DNA of 64,000 nt from 20CM-2-55-15 sp964633285 (GTDB lineage: Bacteria; Acidobacteriota; Terriglobia; 20CM-2-55-15). The notes below the pieces were generated by a model that was not told where the DNA came from, did no database searches, and was given only the letters and a program-made list of their open reading frames with translations. Position numbers and translations under genes: made by a program. Of this stretch, positions 9,213 through 18,480 are shown in pieces. Location: contig CAZWGA010000028.1 in the NCBI GenBank assembly GCA_964633285.1, positions 4,387-68,386 on the forward strand. The letters are read 5' to 3'. The stretch's first letter is position 1; each line of letters opens with the position of its first letter.

Positions 9213-12200
9213 ATGTACAAGAAACTTGCATGCCTGTTTTGTGGAATGATTGCGTTTGCCGCTCTGGTATCCGCACAGGGTTCGAGCAGTCTGATGCGGG
9301 GTTCGGTGATGGATTCGCAAAAGGGAGTGATTCCCGGAGCCGAAGTCACCGTTACGAATTCCAGTACGGGCCAGACTTTCAACACTGCTACCAACGAGAG
9401 AGGGGACTGGGTGCTCTCGTCGATGCCGCCGGCCGACTACCGCGTCTCGGTAGCGAAGCCTGGATTCCGGACTCAGACAGTCGCCAAAGTCGTCGTGAAT
9501 GCCGGCGTACCGGCAACGGTGGATGTGGTGCTTGGACCCGGTGATTTGAACGAAAGCATCACGGTTGAAGCCGGCGCGCAGATTCTTCAAACCGAAAGCG
9601 CCACCTTATCCTCTACGGTGCAGGCGGCGCTGGTCGCCGAACTTCCTTTTGCGACACGGAATGCTGTCGAGTTGCTGGTAACGCAGCCCGGCGTTGCGAC
9701 GCCGACCAATCCGCGCAGTTCTTCCATTAATGGACTTCCAAAGGGAGCCATCAACGTTTCGATTGATGGAATGAATTCGCAGGAGAGCTTGTTGAGAAGC
9801 AGCGATGGCTTCTTCAGCTATATCTATAACCCCATCGATGCGGTGAAGGAGGTCGTCCTGACGACTTCCGCGACAGACGCCATCGGCGGCGGAGAAGGCG
9901 CAGCCAACATCAAATTCGTCACACCTTCGGGCACGAACTCACTCCATGGCGGAGTGTTCTGGCAGAACCGAAACACCATCTTCAATTCCAATTACTATTT
10001 CAATAACATCAATGGACAACCCCGCGATCGAATCAACCTCAATCAGTTCGGCGGCCACGTGGGCGGTCCCGTGCTCAAGAACAAGCTGTTTTATTTCGCC
10101 AACGTTGAAACGTACCGGCTGCCCAACACCTACAATTTCACGCGGCAGGTCCTGACGCCGGCAGCCATCAACGGCGACTTTACGTACAAGGGTACCGACG
10201 GTGTCGTCCGCACACTCAATGTCTATCAGGTCGCGGCAAAGGCGAACGCCACGCTTGCTTCTTCAATCCGGCCGTTTCCAACGACTCCCGATCCGATTGT
10301 CCTTTCCACGCTGCAGAAGATCAATGACCTTACCTCCAAGGGCAATCTGAAGCCGCGTACCGATACGAACAACGACTACGTGCGCGTCGATTATCGATAT
10401 CAGCCTCACAGCCTCGACCGCCGTTACTTTTATACCGGACGTTTTGATTACAACATCACTCCACAACACACGGTTGCCTTCACGTACAACTACAACAGCT
10501 ATTTCGCTGCGCCTGACGGATTGAACAGCGTTGTGCCGATCTATGATGGAACCGGCACCGTACTTGGCAGCGACGTCAACGCCGGTCAGCGCAGCACGCG
10601 CTTTTCAGGAAATATTTCGCTGCGATCAGCGTTGAGAGCGAACCTGACAAATGAATTTCGCACTGGCCTGCAGAGCGGAACCGTGCTCTTTCGTGACGTT
10701 ATCGGCCGGGACTTGTTCTCGACCTGGCGAGGATACAATCCGAGCTTCGCCGGTGGATATATTGCGGGTGTGACCAGCACGAGCACGCCATCGCGCCGGA
10801 ATTCACCGACAAAATCATTCACGGATAACGTGTCGTGGGTCGGGGGACCGCATCAGATCAGCTTTGGCGGGAATTTTCAAACGGTCAGTTTGTTCCAGGC
10901 GGGAACGGGTACCGTGAACAGCGTCATTCCCGGCATCACGTTTGGAGTATCTACCATTGATCCGGCGTTTTCAGGTTCGACGGATATGTTTACGACCACG
11001 AATTTTCCGGGCATTTCGACAACGGATCGGCCCTTCGCCCAGAACCTTTATGCCATCCTTACCGGCCGCATCTCATCAATCACACAGGGCCGCAGCCTCG
11101 ACGCGAGCGGTCACTACGATCTGACTGCCAGCGTCGATCGTGACCGGATTCGGGACTACGGCCTTTACGTCCAGGACAATTACCGCCCCAGGCCAGGTGT
11201 TACCTTGCAGCTCGGTGTGCGATACGAAAAGCAATTGCCATACGAAAATATGACCCGCAGCTATACGACAGTCGGACTCGCGGGCTTGTGGGGTATATCC
11301 GGCATTGGGAATCTCTTTGCGCCCGGTGTGACCGGAGGAGTCTCTCCGCAATACAACCAGTTGCAGAGCACATCTGCCGGATATGCGATTCCCGGCCGTG
11401 TACTTCCATCCGTTGGCCTGGCGTGGCAATTACCGGCTCGCACTGGTTTCTTGAAGCTGTTGTTCGGCAGCCAGCCCAGTTCTTCGGTGTTCCGTCTGGG
11501 TTACGCCATGAACGTTGTGCGTGAGGGTTCGGGCGTTTTTACCAGCATTCTGGGTTCGAACCAGGGCCTGAACATCGACAATTCCGTGGATCCGTCCAAC
11601 TACCCGCAGTATTTCGGTGCGGCGGGAAGCGCGTGGTTCCGCGACGCCGTTTTGCCGGCGCGTCCGTTCCCGGCGACTCCAACATATCCGATCATTCCGA
11701 ATTCCAATAATTCGCTGAACGATTTCGATCCGAATTTGAAACTCGGTTATGTTCAAAGTTGGAATATCGGTTTTCAGCGGGCGCTCGACAAAGATACCGT
11801 CGTGGAATTCCGCTACACCGGTAACCATGGAACGAGTCTCTGGCGGCAGTTCAATTTGAATGAAGTCAACATTATTGAAAACGGCTTCATCAACGAATTC
11901 AATGCCGCGCGAAACAATCTGGCGATCGCTAACGGCACAACTGTGGCCGGATTGTCTTCGCTCGCGAGCCTGAAGGTTACCAACTGGGGTAACCAGAATC
12001 TTCCCGGGCAAACGAATCTGAGCATCATTAATAATGCTTACGGCAACACAACCGACACCACGGTTGCCAACAACTTGTGGCTTGGACAGGCCGGTACACT
12101 CGCAAACAGTATCGCCACGAATGCTTCACGTTTTGGAAATCTCCAGCGAGCGAATCCGGCCATTCCGGCAAATTTCTTTCTGGTCAACCCGGCGGTTCTG

Positions 12201-13076
12201 AATGGAGGTTCTTTCCTTCTCAGCAATGCCGGCTCGTCGTACTACAACGGCGGGCAAATTGAGTTGAATCGACGGCTCAGTTACGGTTTTCAGACTCAGC
12301 TCAGCTATGTCTTTTCGAAGTCGCTTGCGAACGGCGCAACTTCCAGTTCAAGCGACAGCTCCACGCCCACAACCATGCGTAATCGCAGCCTGGACCGCGT
12401 GCCCTCGGGATTTGATATTCGACATGCGGTGAAGCTCAACGGTATCTGGAATCTACCCTTCGGGCCGAATCGTTATTTCTTCAGCGGCGCCGGCAATCGT
12501 GTCGCCCGCAAAACGCTGGAAGGGTGGCAGCTTGCCGGCAACGTTCGATTGCAATCCGGCGTTCCATTTTTCCTGTCGACGTTTTCGACATTCAATCAGA
12601 ACGGCGGAGGCGTGATTCTGCACAACATGACGATGAAGGATTTGCAGGGAATGATCGGCAGTTACAAATCGACCAGTCCCACAACCGGAATCGGCGTGGT
12701 GACCTTCCTGCCCGACGGCGTCATCAACAATACGAAGGCCGCGTTCAATCAAGGAGGATTCAATCCGAGCCAGGTCGATCCGGCTGCGAAGTACATCGGG
12801 CCGGCTGCGCCGGGCACGATTGGCTGCCGCTGCTACTTTTACAATCCGTGGCAGCGGTTCTTCAACTTCAGTCTGATCAAGAAGACCCAAATCCGGGAAG
12901 ATGTGAATCTCGAAATTCGCGCGCAGGCATTGAATGCATTCAACCTCACGAATTTCGTTCCGAACAACAACATCGGCGCGGCATTCGGCCAGACCACGAG
13001 CGCTTACCGGGACACATCGGGAACCGTCGATCCCGGAGGACGCATCCTCGAATGGGTCGTTCGGCTGAACTTCTAA
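9213..13076 (+). CDS. TonB-dependent receptor, Oar-like, with carboxypeptidase-regulatory domain
   Basis: 1,287 residues. The ATG at 9213 (MYKKLACLF) is preferred over the one at 9186 because GGGGGAGGG lies just upstream and the signal peptide starts there. Signal peptide to about residue 22. CarboxypepD_reg domain about 25-105 (GSVMDSQKGVIPGAEVTVTN). Plug about 120-240 with SINGLPKGAINVSIDGMNSQ. A large beta-barrel ends in ILEWVVRLNF with a terminal Phe. It shares plug wording (NGLPxxxxNxSxDGMN) with the receptor at 60-64 kb, so the two are probably closer relatives than the other two in the window. Substrate unknown; monocistronic. Confidence 0.93.
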   Translation: MYKKLACLFCGMIAFAALVSAQGSSSLMRGSVMDSQKGVIPGAEVTVTNSSTGQTFNTATNERGDWVLSSMPPADYRVSVAKPGFRTQTVAKVVVNAGVPATVDVVLGPGDLNESITVEAGAQILQTESATLSSTVQAALVAELPFATRNAVELLVTQPGVATPTNPRSSSINGLPKGAINVSIDGMNSQESLLRSSDGFFSYIYNPIDAVKEVVLTTSATDAIGGGEGAANIKFVTPSGTNSLHGGVFWQNRNTIFNSNYYFNNINGQPRDRINLNQFGGHVGGPVLKNKLFYFANVETYRLPNTYNFTRQVLTPAAINGDFTYKGTDGVVRTLNVYQVAAKANATLASSIRPFPTTPDPIVLSTLQKINDLTSKGNLKPRTDTNNDYVRVDYRYQPHSLDRRYFYTGRFDYNITPQHTVAFTYNYNSYFAAPDGLNSVVPIYDGTGTVLGSDVNAGQRSTRFSGNISLRSALRANLTNEFRTGLQSGTVLFRDVIGRDLFSTWRGYNPSFAGGYIAGVTSTSTPSRRNSPTKSFTDNVSWVGGPHQISFGGNFQTVSLFQAGTGTVNSVIPGITFGVSTIDPAFSGSTDMFTTTNFPGISTTDRPFAQNLYAILTGRISSITQGRSLDASGHYDLTASVDRDRIRDYGLYVQDNYRPRPGVTLQLGVRYEKQLPYENMTRSYTTVGLAGLWGISGIGNLFAPGVTGGVSPQYNQLQSTSAGYAIPGRVLPSVGLAWQLPARTGFLKLLFGSQPSSSVFRLGYAMNVVREGSGVFTSILGSNQGLNIDNSVDPSNYPQYFGAAGSAWFRDAVLPARPFPATPTYPIIPNSNNSLNDFDPNLKLGYVQSWNIGFQRALDKDTVVEFRYTGNHGTSLWRQFNLNEVNIIENGFINEFNAARNNLAIANGTTVAGLSSLASLKVTNWGNQNLPGQTNLSIINNAYGNTTDTTVANNLWLGQAGTLANSIATNASRFGNLQRANPAIPANFFLVNPAVLNGGSFLLSNAGSSYYNGGQIELNRRLSYGFQTQLSYVFSKSLANGATSSSSDSSTPTTMRNRSLDRVPSGFDIRHAVKLNGIWNLPFGPNRYFFSGAGNRVARKTLEGWQLAGNVRLQSGVPFFLSTFSTFNQNGGGVILHNMTMKDLQGMIGSYKSTSPTTGIGVVTFLPDGVINNTKAAFNQGGFNPSQVDPAAKYIGPAAPGTIGCRCYFYNPWQRFFNFSLIKKTQIREDVNLEIRAQALNAFNLTNFVPNNNIGAAFGQTTSAYRDTSGTVDPGGRILEWVVRLNF

Positions 13077-13098
13077 GGAACAGCCTGGATCGCGGGCC

Positions 13099-13141
13099 TG
13101 GGGTCGGGCATTTGCTTTATCAGCATTACGTGCCTGACCCC
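13099..13141. repeat. REP-like palindromic element between convergent genes
   Basis: Outer arms TGGGGTCGGGCA and TGCCTGACCCC pair over 11 bp (one G-T), with an inner TGCT/AGCA pair. The GGGGTC-GGCA type of arm is the general form of REP palindromes mobilised by RAYT (TnpA-REP) transposases. It sits between the ends of the plus-strand receptor (13076) and the minus-strand DUF4440 gene (13159) and could also act as a transcription barrier for both. No RAYT gene is in the window. Confidence 0.6.
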
Positions 13142-13158
13142 GAATTTGTCTTTCGTGG

Positions 13159-13629
13159 TTACTTTTTGGCCGGAGCCGGCATCATCGCGTTGGTTTCCTG
13201 ATGGAAAACGGCAAGCCACTTTCCGCCCCGATTGGTCCAGGTTGAAGAGCACCAGACCGGGCTATCCACGGGTTGGCCCTGATAGGTTCCCTTGCCGGTC
13301 CAGCGGTACATGTGGATGACCGTGTCATTTCCGACCCAATAGAACTGCGATCCGTCAATGTTCCAGCTCGTGATTTTGACGCTCGCCATCATTTTGTCGA
13401 AATCCGGTCCACTGACTTTGCTGATTCCGCCCGCATCCACGCTGATCCCATCCATCGCCACGAGGGCGTGAAACCCTTTCGGATCATTTTTCGCGAATGC
13501 TTCATTGACGGCGCGTTCGTTTGCAACGATCTGTTTCTCGGTTGCAGCTTTGTTTGAAGCCGCGGGCGTTTGCCCCAATACTGGAATTGCAGCCATTAAT
13601 ACCAGTCCCAAAAGTGTTCTTCGATTCAT
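13159..13629 (-). CDS. Secreted DUF4440 / SnoaL-like (NTF2-fold) protein
   Basis: 156 residues with a good ribosome site (GAGGAGGAG) before the ATG. Signal peptide 1-20 (cleavage near VLGQ). Residues 32-150 fit DUF4440: an N-terminal helix (EKQIVANERAVNEAFAKND), a strand with ISVDAGG, then curved sheet strands (NDTVIHMYRWTGKGTYQG, then WCSSTWTNRGGKWLAVFHQE). NTF2-like proteins form a cone-shaped pocket; the ligand or activity here is unknown. It is divergent from the M28 peptidase, 46 bp away. Confidence 0.85.
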   Translation of the reverse strand: MNRRTLLGLVLMAAIPVLGQTPAASNKAATEKQIVANERAVNEAFAKNDPKGFHALVAMDGISVDAGGISKVSGPDFDKMMASVKITSWNIDGSQFYWVGNDTVIHMYRWTGKGTYQGQPVDSPVWCSSTWTNRGGKWLAVFHQETNAMMPAPAKK

Positions 13630-13659
13630 GACTCCTCCTCGATAGGTTCAATTGAACAA

Positions 13660-13668
13660 TGATATTCT
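13660..13668 (+). promoter_or_regulatory. Extended -10 promoter 7 bases before the M28 peptidase start
   Basis: TGaTATTCT (TG at 13660-13661, hexamer 13663-13668) ends 7 bases before the ATG at 13676. No ribosome site precedes the ATG. The spacing puts the transcription start at the A of ATG. Confidence 0.45.
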
Positions 13669-13675
13669 CACAACC

Positions 13676-15271
13676 ATGCGATCACTGTTCGTATCCTTAT
13701 TCTTTGTACTCGTTTCCTGCAGCACCGCACCAACCAGCTCTCCTTCTACAACTACGCCGCCGCCCCCATCCTTGGATGGCAATGCCCTCAAGGCGCACAT
13801 TCAAAAACTGGCATCCGATGAGATGGAAGGGCGTGCTCCGGGCGGCAAAGGCGAGGAACTCGCGACGGCGTACATTAGCGATTTCTTCAAATCGATCGGC
13901 TTGAAGACTCAGGTTCAGCCTGTGCCTTTCGTCGGTATCACTTCAACGGCATCGCCGCTTAAATTGACCGGCAAGGGCGGGGCGCGGACATTGAAATACG
14001 GCGATGAATTCGTCGCATGGTCGAAGCGGGAGCAGGACGCTATTTCGGCGTCCGGCGATCTCGTGTTCTGCGGATACGGCGTTGTCGCGCCTGAATATCA
14101 ATGGGACGATTTCAAAGGCGGCGTGAAAGGAAAAATCATCGTGGTGCTGATCAACGATCCGCAGCTCGACGATCAGACAAAATTCGGCGGCAAAGCCATG
14201 ACTTACTACGGCCGCTGGACCTACAAGTTCGAAGAGGCCGCCCGGCAGGGTGCCGCAGGCGCTCTCGTTATTCACGAAACGGAATTTGCCGGTTATCCAT
14301 GGGAAGTCGTGCGCGGGTCGTGGTCCGGCGAACAATTCGATATCGTGCGGCCCGACAAAGGCGCTTCAACCGTTCCGCTCCAGGGCTGGATCACGCGCGA
14401 TATCGCAGCCGGTCTCTTCAAATCCGCCGGCCTGGATTTCGACGATATGAAGAAGAAAGCGCTTCAGCCTGACTTCAAGCCGGTCTCCCTCGGCATCAAG
14501 GGTTCGATTGATGTGAAGAACAAAATGCGGACAGTGGATTCGAAGAATGTCGCAGGCGTACTCGAAGGTTCGGAGAAGCATGATGAGTACGTGATCTTTA
14601 CAGCGCACTGGGATCATCTGGGAATTGGAGAACCTCAGAACGGCGACAAAATCTACAACGGTGCCGTCGACAACGCGTCCGGCGTCGCCGAAATGATGGA
14701 AATCGCGAAGGCCGCGGCGAAAGCTCCGGCAAAACCGAAACGGTCAATCGCGTTCATCGCTGTCACCGGCGAAGAGCAAGGACTGCTGGGCTCGGCTTAT
14801 TACGCTGACAATCCCCTCTTCCCACTCAACAAAACGCTCGCCAACATCAATATTGATGAGGCGAACGTGTTTGGCCGAAATAACAATGAAATCGAAGTCG
14901 TCGGATTCGGCTACACCACTCTGGAAGACATCCTGAAGGATGTGGTCGCCCAGCAGGGCCGCAAGGTCATACCCGATCAGGAACCGCAAAACGGACACTA
15001 TTTCCGATCCGATCAGTTCAGCCTCGCGAAGAAAGGTGTGCCGGCGCTCTACACGAAAAGTGTCACTCCCGAGGACGACAAGGAATTCACGGCGAAGCGG
15101 TATCACAAGCCATCCGATGAGTTCGATCCGAACTGGGATATGAAAGCCGCAGTAGCTGACGGTGATGCGTTGCTGCAGGTGGCGATTCGTGTCGCGAACG
15201 GAGATAAGTGGCCCGAGTGGAAGCCCGGCACGGAGTTTCGCGCGATCCGGGAACAAAGTCTGAAGAAGTAG
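13676..15271 (+). CDS. M28-family metallopeptidase lipoprotein with PA domain
   Basis: 531 residues. The ATG at 13676 gives a lipoprotein signal peptide with lipobox LVSC (Cys about 15), so the protein is likely anchored in the envelope. Residues about 70-230 contain an inserted PA domain. The catalytic M28 domain follows: FTAHWDHLGIG (zinc His and Asp), the DNASGVA motif (bridging Asp), TGEEQGLLGS (catalytic Glu pair), and late HYFRSDQFSLAKKGVPAL with a further His ligand. The family removes N-terminal amino acids or dipeptides from peptides outside the cytoplasm. Its stop overlaps the ligA start by one base (TAGTG). Confidence 0.92.
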   Translation: MRSLFVSLFFVLVSCSTAPTSSPSTTTPPPPSLDGNALKAHIQKLASDEMEGRAPGGKGEELATAYISDFFKSIGLKTQVQPVPFVGITSTASPLKLTGKGGARTLKYGDEFVAWSKREQDAISASGDLVFCGYGVVAPEYQWDDFKGGVKGKIIVVLINDPQLDDQTKFGGKAMTYYGRWTYKFEEAARQGAAGALVIHETEFAGYPWEVVRGSWSGEQFDIVRPDKGASTVPLQGWITRDIAAGLFKSAGLDFDDMKKKALQPDFKPVSLGIKGSIDVKNKMRTVDSKNVAGVLEGSEKHDEYVIFTAHWDHLGIGEPQNGDKIYNGAVDNASGVAEMMEIAKAAAKAPAKPKRSIAFIAVTGEEQGLLGSAYYADNPLFPLNKTLANINIDEANVFGRNNNEIEVVGFGYTTLEDILKDVVAQQGRKVIPDQEPQNGHYFRSDQFSLAKKGVPALYTKSVTPEDDKEFTAKRYHKPSDEFDPNWDMKAAVADGDALLQVAIRVANGDKWPEWKPGTEFRAIREQSLKK

Positions 15272-17253
15272 TGGGACAGCCCAAACAATCCGTCATCGAT
15301 CGCATCGAAGAGCTTCGCAGGCAGTTGCGGGAACACGAGCACCGTTATTACGTGCTTGCCGACCCGGCCATCTCGGATTACGACTTCGATCAACTCCTGC
15401 GCGAGCTTCAGAAGCTCGAGCAGGAGCATCCGGAATTGGTCACACCGGATTCGCCGACACAGCGTGTGGGCGGCGAACCGGAGAAGGAATTTCCAACCTA
15501 TACGTTTTCCAGGCCGATGCTGAGTCTGGAAAATGCGTACTCCGAAGAAGAACTTCTCGATTGGGGCCGGCGGGTTGCTCAACTGGCGGAAACCGATTCC
15601 GTCGATTACGTCGCAGAACTGAAGATCGACGGGCTCAGTGTGGCTTTGATCTATGACCATGGGCGTCTCGACAAAGCCGTCACTCGCGGTGATGGCCGAA
15701 CCGGCGAAGTCGTTACCGGAAATATCCGCACGATCCGGTCCGTGCCGTTGCGGCTGGATGAAGAAGTCTCTCTCGAGATTCGAGGTGAGGTTTTTCTCGG
15801 CCTGAAGGCGTTTCGCCAACTGAACGAAGAACGCGAGGAAGCCGGAGAGCCTCGCCTGGCGAATCCAAGAAACGCTGCCGCAGGCTCATTGCGGCAACTC
15901 GATCCGGCGATGGCTGCGAAACGGCCGCTCGATTTTTACGGATATTGGATTCATCCCACGCGTCGTCTGCAATCGGAGAATCTGAAAGCCATTCTCGATC
16001 TGGGATTGAAAGTAAATCCCAACCGGAAACTTTGCCGATCGCTCGAGGAAGTCATCGATTTCTACCGGCATTGGGAAGAGCATCGCGACAAACTCGATTA
16101 CGAAATCGACGGTGTTGTTGTAAAGGTGAATTCCATCGACTTGCAGCGACGACTCGGCAGTACGTCCAAGTCTCCCCGCTGGGCGGTAGCCGTCAAATTC
16201 CGGCCGCGGCAGGCCGTCACGAAGCTGATGAATATCCGCGTGCAGGTCGGCCGGACCGGCGCTCTGACGCCTGTTGCGGAACTCGAGCCCGTGCAGCTTG
16301 GCGGAACAACCGTGCGCAATGCGACGCTGCACAACGAAGATGAAATCGAACGGCTTGGATTGCAGGTCAACGATCGCATTCTGCTCGAGCGCGGCGGAGA
16401 TGTGATTCCAAAGGTCGTGCGAGTCGTCGAGCAAGCGCCCGATCGAACAGCGTTCCGCATGCCGGAGCGATGTCCGGTATGTGGCGGCGAGGTTTATCGT
16501 GAAGAAGGCGAAGCGGTCCGCCGGTGCCTGTCGCAGGCATGTCCGGCGAAGCTGAAGGAATCACTCCTCCACTGGGCAAGCCGGAAGGCGATGAAAATCG
16601 ACGGACTCGGTTTTCGTCTTGTCGACCAGCTTGTCGCGAAAGACCTCGTTCATGATGTTTCCGATCTTTACCACCTCACTCAGGAACAACTCGAAGGACT
16701 CGATCGCATGGGGCCGAAATCGGCGGAAAACCTGTTGCGCGAGATCGACGCGAGCCGGTCGCTTGAATTCTGGAGGCTTCTTTTCGGCATAGGCATACGT
16801 CACGTCGGTGAGCGCACGGCTCAGATTCTTGCAAAACACTTCGGATCGATCGAACGCCTCGAACAGGCTTCCGTCGAGGATCTCGAACAGGTTCATGAAG
16901 TGGGTCCCAAGCTGGCGGAAAGCATCGTTAAGTTTTTCGGCGAGGATCAAAACCGGGCGCTCCTCGAGAGGCTGCGAGCTGGAGGCTTACCAATGACTTC
17001 GGGCGCCGTCGAACAGTCGCAGGCTGCGCAGGTCTTCGCGGGAAAGATGATCGTTCTGACAGGAACATTGGATACGATGACGCGCGAAGAAGCCGCAGCC
17101 TTCATTACGGAACGCGGCGGACGGGTCACGTCGTCGGTCAGCAAGAAAACAGGTTTCGTTGTCGCCGGCCGCGATCCGGGCTCGAAATTGGAAAAAGCGC
17201 GTGAACTCGGGGTTGAGATTCTCAACGAAGAGCAATTCCGGGCGATGCTATAA
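15271..17253 (+). CDS. ligA: NAD+-dependent DNA ligase LigA
   Basis: 660 residues from the GTG at 15271, which shares a base with the upstream stop; the frame extends upstream, but this start gives the normal LigA N-terminus. Domain order: Ia NAD-binding (HEHRYYVLADPAISDYDFD), adenylation domain with the AMP-accepting Lys in ELKIDGLSVAL, OB fold (VQVGRTGALTPVAELEPV), four-Cys zinc finger (CPVCG through CLSQAC), helix-hairpin-helix region, and a C-terminal BRCT domain (GKMIVLTGTLDTMTREEA). It seals nicks during replication and repair in the cytoplasm; essential in bacteria. Family length is about 670, so it is complete. Confidence 0.98.
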   Translation: MGQPKQSVIDRIEELRRQLREHEHRYYVLADPAISDYDFDQLLRELQKLEQEHPELVTPDSPTQRVGGEPEKEFPTYTFSRPMLSLENAYSEEELLDWGRRVAQLAETDSVDYVAELKIDGLSVALIYDHGRLDKAVTRGDGRTGEVVTGNIRTIRSVPLRLDEEVSLEIRGEVFLGLKAFRQLNEEREEAGEPRLANPRNAAAGSLRQLDPAMAAKRPLDFYGYWIHPTRRLQSENLKAILDLGLKVNPNRKLCRSLEEVIDFYRHWEEHRDKLDYEIDGVVVKVNSIDLQRRLGSTSKSPRWAVAVKFRPRQAVTKLMNIRVQVGRTGALTPVAELEPVQLGGTTVRNATLHNEDEIERLGLQVNDRILLERGGDVIPKVVRVVEQAPDRTAFRMPERCPVCGGEVYREEGEAVRRCLSQACPAKLKESLLHWASRKAMKIDGLGFRLVDQLVAKDLVHDVSDLYHLTQEQLEGLDRMGPKSAENLLREIDASRSLEFWRLLFGIGIRHVGERTAQILAKHFGSIERLEQASVEDLEQVHEVGPKLAESIVKFFGEDQNRALLERLRAGGLPMTSGAVEQSQAAQVFAGKMIVLTGTLDTMTREEAAAFITERGGRVTSSVSKKTGFVVAGRDPGSKLEKARELGVEILNEEQFRAML

Positions 17254-17254
17254 T
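17246..17254 (+). promoter_or_regulatory. Extended -10 promoter inside the ligA 3' end
   Basis: TGcTATAAT, a perfect extended -10, overlaps the ligA stop codon. Its end lies 10 bases before the ATG of the VWA gene at 17265, so the mRNA would have a leader of only about 0-4 bases. No ribosome site is visible before that ATG. Confidence 0.6.
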
Positions 17255-17264
17255 CTGGGCTTCT

Positions 17265-18230
17265 ATGAAAAAGGTTCTCCTGGGATTGGTAGTGGTGGTC
17301 GCGCTGTCGAGATTCGCCGCGGGTCAACGAGGCCAGCAGCCGCAACCCAAGCCTCCGGAGCCTGCCAAGCCCTCGGATCAGATCATTCAAGTCAACGTGG
17401 ATCTGGTCAATATCCTCTTTACTGTTGCCGACAAAAAAGGAAAATTCGTAACCAACCTCAAGAAAGAGGATTTCAGGGTCTTCGAAGACGAAAAAACTCA
17501 GAATGTCACGAATTTCAGCAGTGAAACGGATCTCCCCTTAACGATCGCGCTTCTGGTCGATACCAGCGGCAGCATCCGCGACAAACTTCGCTTCGAGCAG
17601 GAAGCAGCCATCGAGTTTTTCTATTCGACGCTTCAGCGTGGAAAAGACAAGGCGATCGTCGTTGCCTTCGATTCGTCACCGGAACTACTGCAGGATTTCA
17701 CCGACGATCCCGAAAAACTCGCCGACAGCATCCGCAAGATTCGGGCCGGCGGCGGTACCGCGCTTTATGACGCGATCTATACGGCCGTGAATCAAAAGCT
17801 CGCGGGCCAGGGAGGACGGCACGTCGTGATTCTGATCACCGACGGCGACGACAATTCAAGCCGTGTCTCGCTGACGGAAACTCTGGAAGCCGCGCAGCGG
17901 GAGAACGTCAGCATCTATTCGATCAGCACTAATTCCGCCGCATTTTTCGCCAACAAGGAACAGGAACGCGGAGACAAGACTCTCAAGAAGTTTTCGGAAG
18001 AGACCGGAGGGAAAGCATTTTTCCCTCTGAAGATTCAGGATCTCGCCAGCAGCTTTCTCGATATCCACGATGAGCTTCGTTCGCAATACCAGATTGGTTA
18101 TCGTCCGAGCAACGGCCGACCCGACGGAACCTTTCGCCGGATTCGTGTGGATGTCGCGGACAAGCGATTCAAGGCTCGCCACAAGGTCGGCTATTACATG
18201 CCGAAGCCGGCCGCGACTACTCAGAAGTAG
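17265..18230 (+). CDS. VWFA-related acidobacterial secreted protein with intact MIDAS
   Basis: 321 residues. Signal peptide 1-20. The family layout is complete: an N-terminal beta region (VDLVNILFTVADKKGKFVTN, then LKKEDFRVFEDEK), a VWA domain with an intact metal-site motif DTSGS near residues 98-102, a second metal-site Thr in GGGTALYDAI and Asp in ITDGDDNSS, then the family C-terminus LRSQYQIGYRP and KVGYYMPK. Such proteins act outside the cytoplasm, presumably in protein-protein contacts dependent on Mg2+ or Ca2+; partners unknown. Transcribed from its own promoter at the ligA end. Confidence 0.9.
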   Translation: MKKVLLGLVVVVALSRFAAGQRGQQPQPKPPEPAKPSDQIIQVNVDLVNILFTVADKKGKFVTNLKKEDFRVFEDEKTQNVTNFSSETDLPLTIALLVDTSGSIRDKLRFEQEAAIEFFYSTLQRGKDKAIVVAFDSSPELLQDFTDDPEKLADSIRKIRAGGGTALYDAIYTAVNQKLAGQGGRHVVILITDGDDNSSRVSLTETLEAAQRENVSIYSISTNSAAFFANKEQERGDKTLKKFSEETGGKAFFPLKIQDLASSFLDIHDELRSQYQIGYRPSNGRPDGTFRRIRVDVADKRFKARHKVGYYMPKPAATTQK

Positions 18231-18480
18231 CAGAAATAGCGTTAAGCAAACTAAAAGCGTGCCCCGATGCCCACAACTCTTTCTGAAACTCAACGCCAAG
18301 GAACCGACGAACCGAACGAAGAGAGACACCAGATTCATGAGGCTCGACGAGCATTGGGTCTGTGTATCATGTGCGGAGGCCAGCGAAGCCGGATCGATCG
18401 GCTCGCCCGGCGGCATGCGCATCGGCGCTGCCGGGTTTTCGTGGATTAACAAAGGTGAATCCATTTACAGAGGAACTCAA

